Both the position numbers and the translations under genes were made by a program. The notes beneath the pieces are model-generated. The model was not told the DNA's origin. It saw nothing but the letters and a program-made list of their open reading frames with translations, and ran no database searches. DNA of 64,000 nt from Hofstenia miamia (Eukaryota; Xenacoelomorpha; Acoela): the NCBI GenBank assembly GCA_004352715.1, contig SCFE01000074.1:1900133-1964132 (forward strand), given 5' to 3'. Shown piece after piece: positions 10,743 through 21,659 of the stretch; the stretch's first letter is position 1, and every line of letters starts with the position of its first letter.

Positions 10743-12419
10743 AACTCTGAAGCGAATGACAGGGAACTTGAAGAAATTGGAGGCGCTGCCCAACACAATG
10801 CTCTACTTGTTTGCAAGTTTTGTCCATTTTTCACACACTCTTCAGAAGAATTCGAAATGCATTTAAAATGCCATTCCGAAATAGACGATCTAAAACAAGA
10901 TGATAGTAAAATTTATCAACGAGAAAGTGGAAGTCTATCTCCACTCCTTAAAAAGACTTATGACTGCCAAATATGTGGTAAGCAGTTAAGCTCAAAATGT
11001 TCTCTTGCTCGACATGGTTTAGTTCATAGTGGACTGAAGCCATATAGATGTTCAGTATGTGGAGCTGCATTCACCACAAGTGGGAATTTATCCAGACACA
11101 TGAAAATACACTCAGCAATGCAGCACCACCGCAAACAAAACAAGTCGCATGCATTAAGTACCGAACAGCAACTACTCACCAATGTCAACTTCAACCATTG
11201 CTGCAAGCCCTGTGGAATGATGTTCAAGAATGGAAAAGGCTTGAGAATGCATAACTTTATGATCCATCGTCACAAAAAGGGTCTTTCAACATTATGTGCC
11301 TTAAATATAAAAGATGATGAAGAATCCAAGATTGAGGTTCCTCACCAGGTTGATGCCATTGAAAACTCATTCGATATTAATAAATCTCTAAAAATCAAAA
11401 CCCAAGATCCGTCAACTATTTCAATGAACATTAAAAAGAAATATGAGAAAATTTCAATTAAACATTTTCAACATGTTTCAATCATGCCGACCAAATCTGG
11501 CATATCTCAAAACGGATTCACGGAAAACTGCATTAAGCAAATGTGCCCTCAATCGGGATTTAATATGATGAACAATGTGTGGAATCCATTCTCTGCTCTC
11601 ATGCAACCACAGTTGAACCAAAACATGCATAAAGTCAACCAATCAAACAACAGGAAACCCGAATGTGAAGAAGCGCCACTTGATCTCAGCATAAAACCCA
11701 ATTTAAATAAAATTCAAAATGAACCTCTAGATTTGTCAATGAAGAAGAAAGAAAGAATCATCCCTCTTCAAAAAGCAAATCCTTATGAGAATTGGCTGCA
11801 TTCTACAACCATTTCGAATCCCTCACAAAAATATTCATGTACAAACTGTCCAGCTTCATTTGAAGGCTTCCATGCACTTCGTCTACATCAACAAACACAT
11901 CGCCCACATTCTCTACCATGTGCAGCGTGCGGTAAATCTTTTAGTTCGGAAGATGAGCGTGTACAACATGTGAACGAAGTTCACATACCAACTTTAGTTT
12001 CGTATAACGATGCAGTCCGTGCAATGAATCATTCCAACAACGCCAGTGATCATTTTATGCCATTACTAAACAAACAGCCACAAGTTCAGCAGAACAACGT
12101 GATATCGAAAGCAATGAGAGATGTCGATGGTAAATACTCTTGCAATCTCTGTGATAAACGCTTTCCCGTTGCAACGGCCCTTGGTCGACACGTTAAATAT
12201 CATAATCTTGAAAGACCCTACAAATGTGCTCATTGCGATGCTTCATTTACATATAAATACAATTGTACTCGTCACATTTCGTGCTTTCATAGAGATAAAG
12301 ATAATTCCGATTGTCCTAAAGAAGCAGATCCTGTGAACAGTACGAAAGTCTTAGAGTTGAAACAAGAAATTTCAACCAGTACAAAACAAACAAATACTGA
12401 AGTCAATAATTCAATTTAA
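10743..12419 (+). CDS. RREB1: RREB1-like zinc-finger transcription factor, exon 2
   Basis: The exon follows acceptor tatatatttag at 10742 and is open to TAA 12417-12419 (558 codons). Upstream of Met 10857 the frame stays open and encodes finger 1, so that Met is internal. In the predicted 629-residue protein, C2H2 fingers begin near residues 95, 146, 174, 225, 437, 464, 538 and 566. Fingers 2-3 (core [18 protein letters not shown], then [14 protein letters not shown]) closely resemble the N-terminal pair of vertebrate RREB1 and fly hindsight. The last two resemble a C-terminal RREB1 pair. Two PLDLS motifs (residues 383 and 399) are classic CtBP corepressor docking sites, so a nuclear DNA-binding repressor is likely. 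The protein is far shorter than vertebrate RREB1, with fewer fingers. The RREB1 assignment rests on remembered finger sequences. Confidence 0.8.
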   Translation, partial: NSEANDRELEEIGGAAQHNALLVCKFCPFFTHSSEEFEMHLKCHSEIDDLKQDDSKIYQRESGSLSPLLKKTYDCQICGKQLSSKCSLARHGLVHSGLKPYRCSVCGAAFTTSGNLSRHMKIHSAMQHHRKQNKSHALSTEQQLLTNVNFNHCCKPCGMMFKNGKGLRMHNFMIHRHKKGLSTLCALNIKDDEESKIEVPHQVDAIENSFDINKSLKIKTQDPSTISMNIKKKYEKISIKHFQHVSIMPTKSGISQNGFTENCIKQMCPQSGFNMMNNVWNPFSALMQPQLNQNMHKVNQSNNRKPECEEAPLDLSIKPNLNKIQNEPLDLSMKKKERIIPLQKANPYENWLHSTTISNPSQKYSCTNCPASFEGFHALRLHQQTHRPHSLPCAACGKSFSSEDERVQHVNEVHIPTLVSYNDAVRAMNHSNNASDHFMPLLNKQPQVQQNNVISKAMRDVDGKYSCNLCDKRFPVATALGRHVKYHNLERPYKCAHCDASFTYKYNCTRHISCFHRDKDNSDCPKEADPVNSTKVLELKQEISTSTKQTNTEVNNSI

Positions 12420-12438
12420 TGAATACTATGTACATATT

Positions 12439-12444
12439 AATAAA
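12439..12444 (+). promoter_or_regulatory. Candidate polyadenylation signal AATAAA
   Basis: AATAAA lies 20 bases after the stop codon of the RREB1-like gene and is followed by a TG-rich stretch (tgtgtaagtg). This gives a very short 3' UTR. Confidence 0.5.
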
Positions 12445-12950
12445 TTGTGTAAGTGTATAAAAATGTTGATTTGTAGTTTTACTTGTCGGGAATATAGATT
12501 ATATTAGTTTTTAATATGGATTTCAAAGCTCTTTACTGACAATCTTTGCAATTCTTAATTGAAATACCATACAGATCAACTCATTATATAGTAGCAAAAA
12601 GTACACATTTGGTTGTTTATCATGAAATGACATTTTGAAAGTACAGTATTATTAATAATGGAATCATTCAACAAATTGCTCTGGTTCTATGGATGCTATT
12701 GGGACATCATAAATTCAACAATATTTATAATTTTAAGTAAGATATAAAATATCAAAGCATTATACAATAGCATCTTACATTTTCAAAAAGATTTGATTTA
12801 AATCAACCTCATCATATTAAGATTTACTAAGAAATGTTTACATATTTTTTAAGAAGAACAAAATTTAATACCTATAAAATTAACCTTACAATAAGAGCCT
12901 AAATGAAATTAACATTACAATGATTTGAAAAAATATAAAATATATATTAA

Positions 12951-13310
12951 AAGGTACGTGTATTTGAATTTGCTATATATTGAAGTAAAACCTCCTAAAA
13001 TACAGATCTTCAGAATAAAAAAAAAACAATTTTAAATTTGGTGATTCTTAAATATTCTATTTTATAATGTTAATTTTATTAATTTATATTATATTTTAAA
13101 TTTTGTTGATTCATAAATATTTAATTTATAATGTTAATTTTGTTAATTATATATGTATAAAATTTGTCGCTGATTAAAATTCGAATGAAAATAATACAGA
13201 AATTGGAAATTCAATTTTGAAATAACATTTCGAAAATGAGAAATTCAAAAGATTCAGATCTACAATTGCCTTGAACTTCAAGGCAAACTTCATGATCCGG
13301 ATCTGATCCG
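12951..13310 (-). pseudogene. Older copy of the retroelement 3' part seen at 13940-15240
   Basis: Two blocks match the downstream copy at the same spacing. An aaaggtacgtgta...cagatcttcag block at 12951-13020 matches 13940-14010. An attcaaaag...attgccttgaacttcaa block near 13245-13285 matches 14228-14270. The offset between blocks is about 287 here and 284 there. The DNA between them is AT-rich and no longer codes. Confidence 0.5.
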
Positions 13311-13404
13311 AATATAAATAAGTATTCTTACAATAAATAAACATTGACTTAAAATATATTTATGGTTTTTTTCAAATGCCAATAGAAAATTTTATCTGCT
13401 TAAA

Positions 13405-13525
13405 CTTTGTCGTGAGATCAAAATGGGCATATAGGAGATATACCGGAGAGGACAGGATCAGGCTTACTGAGGTATTGGAGAATGGGACTACTTGTCCAAT
13501 GGTGCATACAAATCAACTCAAAAGT
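13405..13525 (+). pseudogene. Possible gypsy integrase C-terminal remnant
   Basis: One frame reads KWAYRRYTGEDRI and then PMVHTNQLK, matching the order of the conserved tail of Ty3/gypsy integrases (KW-x-G-P-Y ... VH-x-N-x-LK). It is short and isolated, so weakly supported. Confidence 0.25.
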
Positions 13526-13939
13526 AATGAGTACTATATAACTTAAAAGGAATGTGTTGAAAAATCAATGTTGAATTTTGAAAATACAATAGTATCAAAT
13601 GCTCTTCTAGTACTATAATCTAATACAATCAATTTTGTTCAGCATAAAAGAATTCAAGAATTTCTTTGTCAGCGATGATAAATGGGCCTAACTAGACTTT
13701 GGCTGGGCGGGGCCCTCAATTTTCGGCCAATGCCCATTTATGTTTGAAATAGATTGCTTCTTTATGTGTAGTTGTCCACCCACATGAAGCAAATCCGTTT
13801 CTGATTGGCGTGACTTTAATTATGAGTGGAAATTGATTATTGCCCTGCAAAAATTCCAACAAAATCATTTCTTGGCTTATATGTAAGCTTTGTAGCAATC
13901 TAATTCCTTAAAATTTTCAGCATACTTTATTCCAATCTA

Positions 13940-15240
13940 AAAGGTACGTGTAGTTAAATTTGCGACATATTGAAGTAGACTTCCTAAAATACAGATCTTC
14001 AGCATAAAAAAACAACAGGTTTATTGAAAGTAATGTAGAAGAAGCTATGAAGAGAGGAGATGCGTCTACAAGCAGAAGATTACGTCCAACTGTTTTGTTG
14101 AAACAACTATGGCAACGACACAAGCAGTATTTGCCATTTGAATTGCAAAACTGATTGTTTGCATAAGGAATTCCTGAGAATAAGCCTGCTTGGTGGCCTC
14201 ACGGATACGAGCTGCAAGTGTTTTGAGAAATTCAAAAGCTTCTGATCCACAATTGCCTTGAACTTCAAAGGCTATAGGTTGAAAGTCGTAGCCAGCATCA
14301 GTTAGTTGTCGGTATTTATTTATCTTTGTTCGCTCAGCATCTTCTGCGGCCTTAAAGGGAGCATAATTGTTAAATCTATTTGGGACCAAAGCATCTACTG
14401 CAGTTACATCCTAAAGAGGAACTCGACCTCGCTTCCATAACCAAAATCATTCCGTCAGGTCGTTTGCCGTTTAAACTTGACAAACCAGGTGGTTCTAACA
14501 CAGGGGGCACATCGGTAGAATTGAGAGCTCGCTTAATAATGTCATTAAGCGACCTGCACTCTTTTTGCACGAAAGGCCATGTCTCCCATTAGAATCAACC
14601 AATGAACCACAAATACAAGTGTGAGGCTCACAAACTTTACAACCAAGTCTCTGTGCAATAGCAACAGGTTTATGTTAGTCATTTTAAACCTAGATTCAAA
14701 GAAGAGTAAGCAGTTAACCATGCACACGCAATTTTTCCTTCATATGCTGAAAGGCGGTTGTTCTCTTGCACATCAAAAGTGTTACTGAGACGACGAAGCT
14801 CTGTAGCATAAACAACCTTAATCCAGCTTTTTTGTTCAGTGGGTTACTCGGGAGGGTAAGAAACCAAACTTTGACTATTCCAAATAATAAATCTGCCTCA
14901 ACTGGACTAGTCAATTGAAGGTATTCTAGTCTGTCTTCACTTATCGAATTTTTTACTTCTTCATCTTCACTTGAACCAAACATAATAGAGATGCCATGGT
15001 TAGCTTTAGAGTGTTCCTTATTCTGGCTTTGAATGCTTTCCATCAAATAGTGTTTATCATACTGAACATCTGCAAACAGGGAACATACCAGGCTGTTAGA
15101 GGCAAACTGTGAGGAAGGAAATGCTGCGGGTGCTATGAGAGCAGTGCAAGGCAAACCTATACCACCAAGTTTTGGAGGAAGTCTGGCTTGAGCAAGACTT
15201 GTGCCATTTAAGGCAACGTTAGTAAATTATCGTCAACTAT
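13940..15240 (-). pseudogene. Degraded retroelement ORF, C-terminal region with Cys/His and nuclease-like motifs
   Basis: Four minus-strand frames (15154-14714, 14727-14545, 14570-14376, 14389-14066) line up as one broken protein end. Just upstream of the first Met the frame reads PPKLGGIGL, a post-thumb signature of some reverse transcriptases (K-LGGLGLR). At 14570-14645 a Cys/His cluster reads [12 protein letters not shown] and then [10 protein letters not shown]. Next comes GKRPDG and, after a frame change, an AFEVQGNCGSEAFEFL segment. I recall the same order in reverse-transcriptase-linked proteins widespread in marine invertebrates, where RPDG plus a WDVTV-like segment suggests a PD-(D/E)XK nuclease. 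Frameshifts and stops make it inactive. The exact element class is uncertain. Confidence 0.5.
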
Positions 15241-15761
15241 AATCACTATACATTTAAAGAGTTTAAATAGTTGAGTTTTTTATGGTATTGCCTTCCCATT
15301 AATTTTACTATGTCCAAAATCCAAAATTACCATTTTTCAATGTTACTATGAAGATAGAATTTACTTCAAAATTGCAGCTAAGACGATGAAAACAAGAATA
15401 GCCGAAACAATGGCATATTAAAGTACACACACAAAAATGTATATTGCAAGACACCGAAAATTGTAGAAGAGTGCATTATAATCCGTGACAGAAAAATTCA
15501 TTTTTCAAAGTAAATTTGAGATTTAAATATAAATGTTGAATTTTTTTTCATTGAAATTGGACACTAGTTTGGATTACAAATTTGAAATAATGTAAAAGCA
15601 ACATTAAATAATTAAATACCTTATTATTGCAATGCAAAGGGAATGGCTCTATAAAAATGTTTGTATTAATAATTACAATAATCACAACCTTCTGAAAACT
15701 AAGTTGATCTTGGCATTGAAAGTTGCTTATAGTGCATTGTGTTATATATTTACAATTATAA

Positions 15762-16155
15762 AAGGTTGTCCGGAAAGTTCCTGGAAACTTTTAAAAAAGC
15801 TTATCCCTCACGGCAAATATTATTCGCAGCTGCATAATAACTTTTTTTAGGTAAGATGTCAGATCTACACAATAGAGTGAATAGATTTCATTCTTAAGGC
15901 GAACACAATTTTCGATCGAATGACGAACTCAAAATGTCTGTGGATGAATTTGTCCGGAACAAATCTGCGATTTTCTTTAGAAAAAGTATCCATTAACTAC
16001 CAAGCCGTTGGCAGCAAGTGATAAACTCGAACGGTGATTACTTTGTTAACTGACTTTTTGTTATAAAAGATTTTTTGTTATGAAAGATACAGTTGTTTAT
16101 AAAGGAGAAATTTTTGCTATTTTCTGGCATTTCCAGGAAATTTCCGGACAACCTT
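15762..16155 (+). mobile_element. Internally deleted mariner element with transposase C-terminus
   Basis: The ends are inverted repeats: left aaggttgtccggaaagttcc, while the right end reverse complements to aaggttgtccggaaatttcc, with matching continuation (about 25 of 26). TA is present beside both ends. Inside, 15900-16058 reads in one frame GEHNFRSNDELKMSVDEF, NKSAIFFRKSI, then LPSRWQQVINSNGDYFVN. This is the typical C-terminal tail of mariner transposases, interrupted by TAA stops. The catalytic domain is deleted. Confidence 0.75.
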
Positions 16156-16159
16156 ATAT

Positions 16160-16770
16160 TAATATCATTAAATTTTGGCGGTTTTTGCAGCAACTAATGT
16201 ATGCCACTTGCTTCTCTGTATTTCTTCTGCTTTTCCATTTGCAAGTTTATATAAACAAATGTTTTGGTTGCTTTACAATTATATTTTTATGCGTTGGCTA
16301 ACATAAATCGCATTTTGAGATTTAAAATATTCGTCACCAATTTTATAAGTTATTGGAAAGAGCCTGTTGTATGAACAATGAAATTCAATTACTAAAAATC
16401 ACTTAGAATGAGATTGTTAACACATTTAAAGTGGCATTCAATGTTAAAATGTGTAAAATGTACAATATACACAATTTTTAAAAATTTTTGGATCCGAAAT
16501 TTTCTCAAAATATAGATAATCCGATCCGTATCCGATCCGAACCGATTCGAGATCCAATCCAATCCGAGATCCGATTCGATTCCAACTCTGGTTCCGACAT
16601 CACAAGGTGTGACGAATAGTGAAGTGCGACTTGTAAGGTAGCATAGGTTAGAAGCATGATATCGTGGTCCTTTGCAATTTCAACATCCAATTATCCTTTG
16701 ATGTTTCATATACATCTGAACTAAATACATATTGACAGTTGAAAACACGTAAATTTAATAGGGGTAGTTA

Positions 16771-16774
<4 letters not shown>
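16160..16774. other. No gene seen; short GATCCGA-type repeats
   Basis: AT-rich DNA. Around 16515-16585 there is a degenerate tandem run of a ccgatccgat/ccgagatccgat motif, comparable to the short-motif arrays of the hAT-type elements, but no termini were found. Confidence 0.4.
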
Positions 16775-16805
<31 letters not shown>

Positions 16806-16857
16806 AATACATACGGGCTTTGGATACAAAATTTTAAAATATCTACAAGGTACTGGA

Positions 16858-17007
16858 NNNNNNNNNNNNNNNNNNNNNNNNNNNNNNNNNNNNNNNNNNN
16901 NNNNNNNNNNNNNNNNNNNNNNNNNNNNNNNNNNNNNNNNNNNNNNNNNNNNNNNNNNNNNNNNNNNNNNNNNNNNNNNNNNNNNNNNNNNNNNNNNNNN
17001 NNNNNNN
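16858..17007. other. Assembly gap (150 N) between direct repeats
   Basis: The 30 bases before the gap (16828-16857, aaattttaaaatatctacaa onward) are identical to the 30 bases after it (17008-17037). The gap is therefore probably a collapsed tandem array or an unresolved duplication. Confidence 0.9.
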
Positions 17008-17039
17008 AAAATTTTAAAATATCTACAAGGTACTGGATA

Positions 17040-18303
17040 CACGTTAATATATTAGAGAAAAATACTGAAATTCATTTTTTTCAGAAAACGCATATATGTG
17101 TTGCAAAAGCAATTTAATATTGGAAATTAATTTCTAAAAATGATATAAGTAAGCACAACTATTGTATTTAAAAAGATAGAATAAATAAAAGGCTTACACA
17201 CACAAAAGAGTAACTTAATATTTAGTATTTCCAAATTTAACAATGCATGCAGTAAATCGTTTATTAGTTAGTTGATAATAAACTTTGCATATAACATAAA
17301 GCTTATAATAACTTACAACTAATGTTGAGGGTAGCACAGCTCTTTAACACATCGAACTTCGCAAGTAGTCACTTAAGTAAGCTTCTTATTTAGATTCCAG
17401 GTTATAGAAGCGGTTCCAAATTGCATTATATAATCTGCTACCTTTTGTTCATGTTTCGATAACATAGCACCAGATAACGCTGCAATGCATGATATCTGCT
17501 GAAATATTTCAATGCATTTTGAATTTCGTAATTGCGGGAATATAGCAAAACATATGCAAAATCAGGGGTGCAGTGGGGCGGAGGCCCATGGGAGCCCGGC
17601 TCCCATTGTTAAATTTTCGATGCTAAGGGGGCCTATGGGCACCATCTTATTTAAAAATTCAGACTTTTTCGTTTCATTTTCTAGCAATCCACTACCCAAC
17701 CACGTACTGATTTATCAAGTGTTTCACCTGAAATCACTCTGTGATAAGATTTACACGGTTTACCTCCAAAATTAAAAGAGAAGTACAAAGAATTTCTAAG
17801 GATCATGATATCGCGTTTAGAAGTTGGTTTGGCAATCGACACTTGGTGAATGCCTCTAATAATGAGGAATGACTATTTGGCCCTTTTCACTAATTTTTGT
17901 AGCCATACAATCCATTCTGGAGAGGAAAACAAGAATACATGTACAGTACACCCTGCTTAATCAATCTTCGTTAGGACCACGCAATTTTGGATTCATTAAC
18001 ACTAGAACCGTGATTAATCTTTGAGAATAAATTTACATCTGTTTCAAATGCGAAAATTATGGAATAGAAACAAATTTCTACAAATACCAAACTGTAATGA
18101 GATTATCTACATAATTGTATGTACCTGCTAGTTGTATTGCTGAATGAATAATGAAACAAAGAAATGCTTAATGGTAATTTTGATATATCGTAGATTTTCT
18201 AGTGCTATCTAATGGATTTAATAACTAAGAGAAAAATTACAAACACTAGAAAGGTATATCCATTGCTAAGCAATTTATAGAGATTTCAACAAATGTTCTG
18301 TTT
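17040..18303. other. No gene seen; GC-rich patch near 17560-17640
   Basis: Mostly AT-rich sequence. The patch caggggtgcagtggggcgga and following GGGAGCCCGGCTCCC resembles a terminus of a CAGNGGCG-type hAT element, but no partner terminus was identified. Confidence 0.35.
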
Positions 18304-18449
18304 TTGACAGATAATAAATTTATCAAGAATTACTTGCTTTGGGGGCACTTTCCAAAAATCAGGGCTGATGCTCTATTTGCAAGACCTATATTCCAATTGA
18401 AAAAGGCAATGTCGCATTTCCGCAGCTGTTGGAGGCTTAGGGTACTTAC

Positions 18450-18671
18450 ATTTGCGTCACTATCTTCGTCAAGTTCGATTTCCTCTCGCTTGCCATCCAC
18501 AATGTCGTGGACCAGCTCATTAAACATGTCGTCTTCCGGAACTATAACATCACCAATCAATAGCCATCTATCAAGTTTATTTTCAGTCAATAGAGTAGAG
18601 TGATGGTAAATTCGGTTCTTCATTGACCAGCCCCTTCCCCCAAGCAGTAGATCCGGCCTTGATTTAACCAT
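18450..18671 (-). CDS. Possible host exon of unknown protein (74 codons)
   Basis: The frame opens at ATG 18671 and meets a strong donor, AAT|gtaagt, at 18450/18449 in phase 0. A good acceptor (ttgaatttgtttcag) lies about 55 bases upstream of the ATG, and an in-frame TAG just before it makes this a candidate first coding exon after a 5' UTR intron. The product is mixed and ends acidic (GKREEIELDEDSDAN). The same frame also stays open 40 codons past the donor, to 18330, so it could be unspliced. I recognise no family. No partner exon was found on this strand. Confidence 0.35.
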
Positions 18672-18729
18672 TTTTGATGTTGGTCCAAGAAACTAATTCC
18701 AAGCACACTGGATCATATACATGGCCTGA

Positions 18730-20797
18730 AACAAATTCAACCTCAGTATAATCTATGATATCGCAATTACAATAAGTTTGGCAATTCAATACATAATTCG
18801 GTCATTCTCTTCTTAGAAAAATTGGATTTATTATTAGGGGTATTGCATTTATTAACAGATGAGTTTTCAATGTAGAAATCAATTTCAGACTAATTTGGAT
18901 GTATTAAAGAGTGATTTATTATATTTACTGTACTATAAAGCGTCAACTTTATTACCTTAGTAAGGAAAATACAGTCTGTTGAAATTGTAGAGAATTTGGT
19001 TGCTTAGACACCATTCAGCTGATGATAGTCAAACTGAAACTAATAGAGATCTCAATTAATTAAAGTTGAATTACTGATTTAATTTTTTTGTTTAACAGTG
19101 TTTCTTGGTGTAAACTGAATAGAAGGGTGTGTGTAAGGATTTTATGACCAGTATGTGGTCCCAACATTTTTGGTTTAAAATAGGACTACACCACTGCGCA
19201 AAATGCAAACATTAATTCAAAATGTCTGTGTTTCAATCTTTATCACATTTTTATTTTAATACAAATTTAGAATATGTATTTTATAGTATATATTTACCTT
19301 AAAAATATAAATTATCTTTTCATGCATTTAAATTGTCAAAAACAACATAAATCCAAGTTTCATGTTTTTCTTGTAAAATATAATATAGGTGACTTTTTAA
19401 ATCATAACATACAACATTCTTGTCAGAAAACATTAAATTTTACCCTAAGAAAAACCATGATGATTATTATCAGAACCTATCTGATGTCTTTGGGAATGTC
19501 ATAAGCTTGCCATTTCCTCTAATTTGCTTCAATAGAAGGCGCGTGGCAATTATAAATAGTACAGTTAATTTCAATATATTAAATTTTTTAAGACTAGTTT
19601 TTAGCTATTCCGGATATATTTATATTAGGAAAAAAGAGATAGACAACATTTTGTCCTATTTTTTATGAAAATTTTACTACGTTATTCTTATTAAGTACTA
19701 TACATAGACTTAGTAATCTTAATAATAAACAGTCTTAAAATTACTAAGATTATTCTTTAAAGTGATATTTAGTAAACTTACTAAAAAATAATTTTAGGAT
19801 TATTAAGATTGTTGTAGAATGCTAGGGCTTAGTAAGTTGAATAAGTTTGTTATAGTATGAGCTAAAAATAGCATTATTTTTCAATCTGGGTGGGCTTAAA
19901 AGTATTCAAAAGCACCAGCAAAAGATGCGTACTACTGTTGAAAAGTGGGAATAGTGTCATATGAAAAAATCAATTTTACATAAAAACTAGACGTGAGGGA
20001 AAAAATTAAGTTGAGAATCGATGTTGCAACGGTAAAATGCATCCCTTCTATCTCACAGCTCCTCTGTAACAAAAACCATGTTGCATAGTGTATATATATA
20101 TATATATATATATATTTACGCATACACTAAATCAATCATAAAGATCAATTGTATATTAGTAATTTTTTAAATATTTTAGAATCACTAAAAATGCTATTCC
20201 TGCAGAATCAATTAACATGGCAACCAGACCTATTTTGCCATTAATCAGCAGCTCTGAGATTTTCGCCTTCATAATAGAAGATGTTCTGGCCAGTTATTCC
20301 CTTAAGCTTTTAATTTAAATTATTTTTTAGGTATAAGTCACTCTTCACAAGGCGACATTTTCCACATTTATGTTTTTCTAAATAATGCTTGAATTTTGTT
20401 TAATGGTGAAAATATGTTTATATTAATGTACTTTATTAAAAATTGTTTGAATTTTAAAAATTTCTTGAAAATATTTTGCACTACATTTGTTCGATTTCAT
20501 TATATAATACATTTAAATGTTTAAATATTAATTTCACTGAAATCCACTTTTTATTAAGTAACAAATTCCTTTTTGCACAATTTTGAACAATCTTATTCAA
20601 CATGATTGAGAAATATTGAAAGCCTTTGATGTTGAACATCTAAAGGTTTGTGCGCACTCCTGTAATTATCATATTTTTTGCTAAGCTATATTTCTGTGGA
20701 TTCTTATGCCTGAATGCATGCAAAAATTGTAATTCGTCTTCAATTGAAAATCCAACTTTTTGTAAAAAACTTTCAAATTCTTTCTATCCCTAATGAT
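18730..20797. other. No gene seen; short inverted motifs near 19700-19850
   Basis: AT-rich DNA. Between 19700 and 19850 the motif cttagtaatcttaataat recurs in both orientations (also aattactaagattatt and ttaggattattaagatt), giving foldback potential. A (TA)n run sits at 20091-20115. No coding region is recognised. Confidence 0.4.
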
Positions 20798-21037
20798 CAG
20801 TGGTGTACCCAGGGGGACATGGTGGAATGTCCCCCCGTCAGGTTTCCAAATTTAATTTTAACTGGATAAATCAAAAATTTTTTGTAAAAAATTGAAAAAT
20901 TTAAAATCTAGGAGCGTGAAATGCATTTTTTAGGGTCTATTTTCTCAATATTTTCAAAAATTTTCGCGGGGCTTTGCCCCGCATTAGGGAATAACAATGA
21001 TTTCCCCCCTGTCAGAAAATCCTGGGGTACGCCCCTG
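20798..21037 (+). mobile_element. CAGTGGCGTAC family miniature element, perfect duplication
   Basis: It starts cagtggtgtacccaggggg and ends ggggtacgcccctg. The flanks ctaatgat (20790-20797 and 21038-21045) are a perfect 8 bp target duplication, diagnostic of hAT-type insertion. The body matches 3812-4047 throughout. Confidence 0.88.
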
Positions 21038-21475
21038 CTAATGATCAGATAATCAGTCGCCCTAATCAAGGTTTACGTAATAACAGGTCATCACAAGGAT
21101 AATTATCGGAGGCTTAAATTATCAGGTTCTAATTTCCGCTGCTAGTTGGCGCATGGAATCCCCACTATTACATAAATCTTGCCATAATCCTCCGTGTTTA
21201 GTTTATGGACAGCCCACTGGAAAATATACTAGCGCATAGCTAGCGATTGTCTAGCATACACGCTAGTGCTTTTTGGACGTTTGTTTATGCTAGCGATGCT
21301 AGTGTTTTTTTCACTTACATTATGCATTTTGTTGTTTTATGCGAATCTGAAATAAAATATGTCAATGCAAGGTATATAATAAGATTTCTTGCATATCTAC
21401 TTGTTAGAAAGCGATCGCAATTTCATCTACAATCAAGAGAACACTGTGGTCATCATTCAAAGTAGGCAGTATTTT

Positions 21476-21652
21476 CAGAGGCGTACCCAGGATTTTCTGA
21501 CGGGGGGGACATCATTGTTATTCCCTAATGCGGAGCGAAGTCCCACGAAAATTTTTGAAAATATTGAGAAAATAAACCCTAAAAAATGCATTTCAAGATC
21601 CTAGATTTTAAATTTTTCAATTTCCGCCATGTACCCCCTGGGTACGCCACTG
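21476..21652 (-). mobile_element. CAGTGGCGTAC family miniature element, inverted shorter copy
   Basis: The body is the reverse complement of 20798-21037 with an internal deletion. Its ends are cagaggcgtacccagg and gggtacgccactg. The flanks agtatttt (21468-21475 and 21653-21660) form a perfect 8 bp duplication. It lies only 0.4 kb from the previous copy. Confidence 0.88.
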
Positions 21653-21659
21653 AGTATTT

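Noticed and set aside
10669-10866. 65-codon frame overlapping the start of RREB1-like exon 2
   Set aside because: It is in a different frame from the zinc fingers and spans the splice acceptor; a shadow of the real exon.
21230-21320. Repeated gctagcg motifs as a transposon end
   Set aside because: Several short copies in both orientations, but no defined boundaries or flanking duplication could be found.
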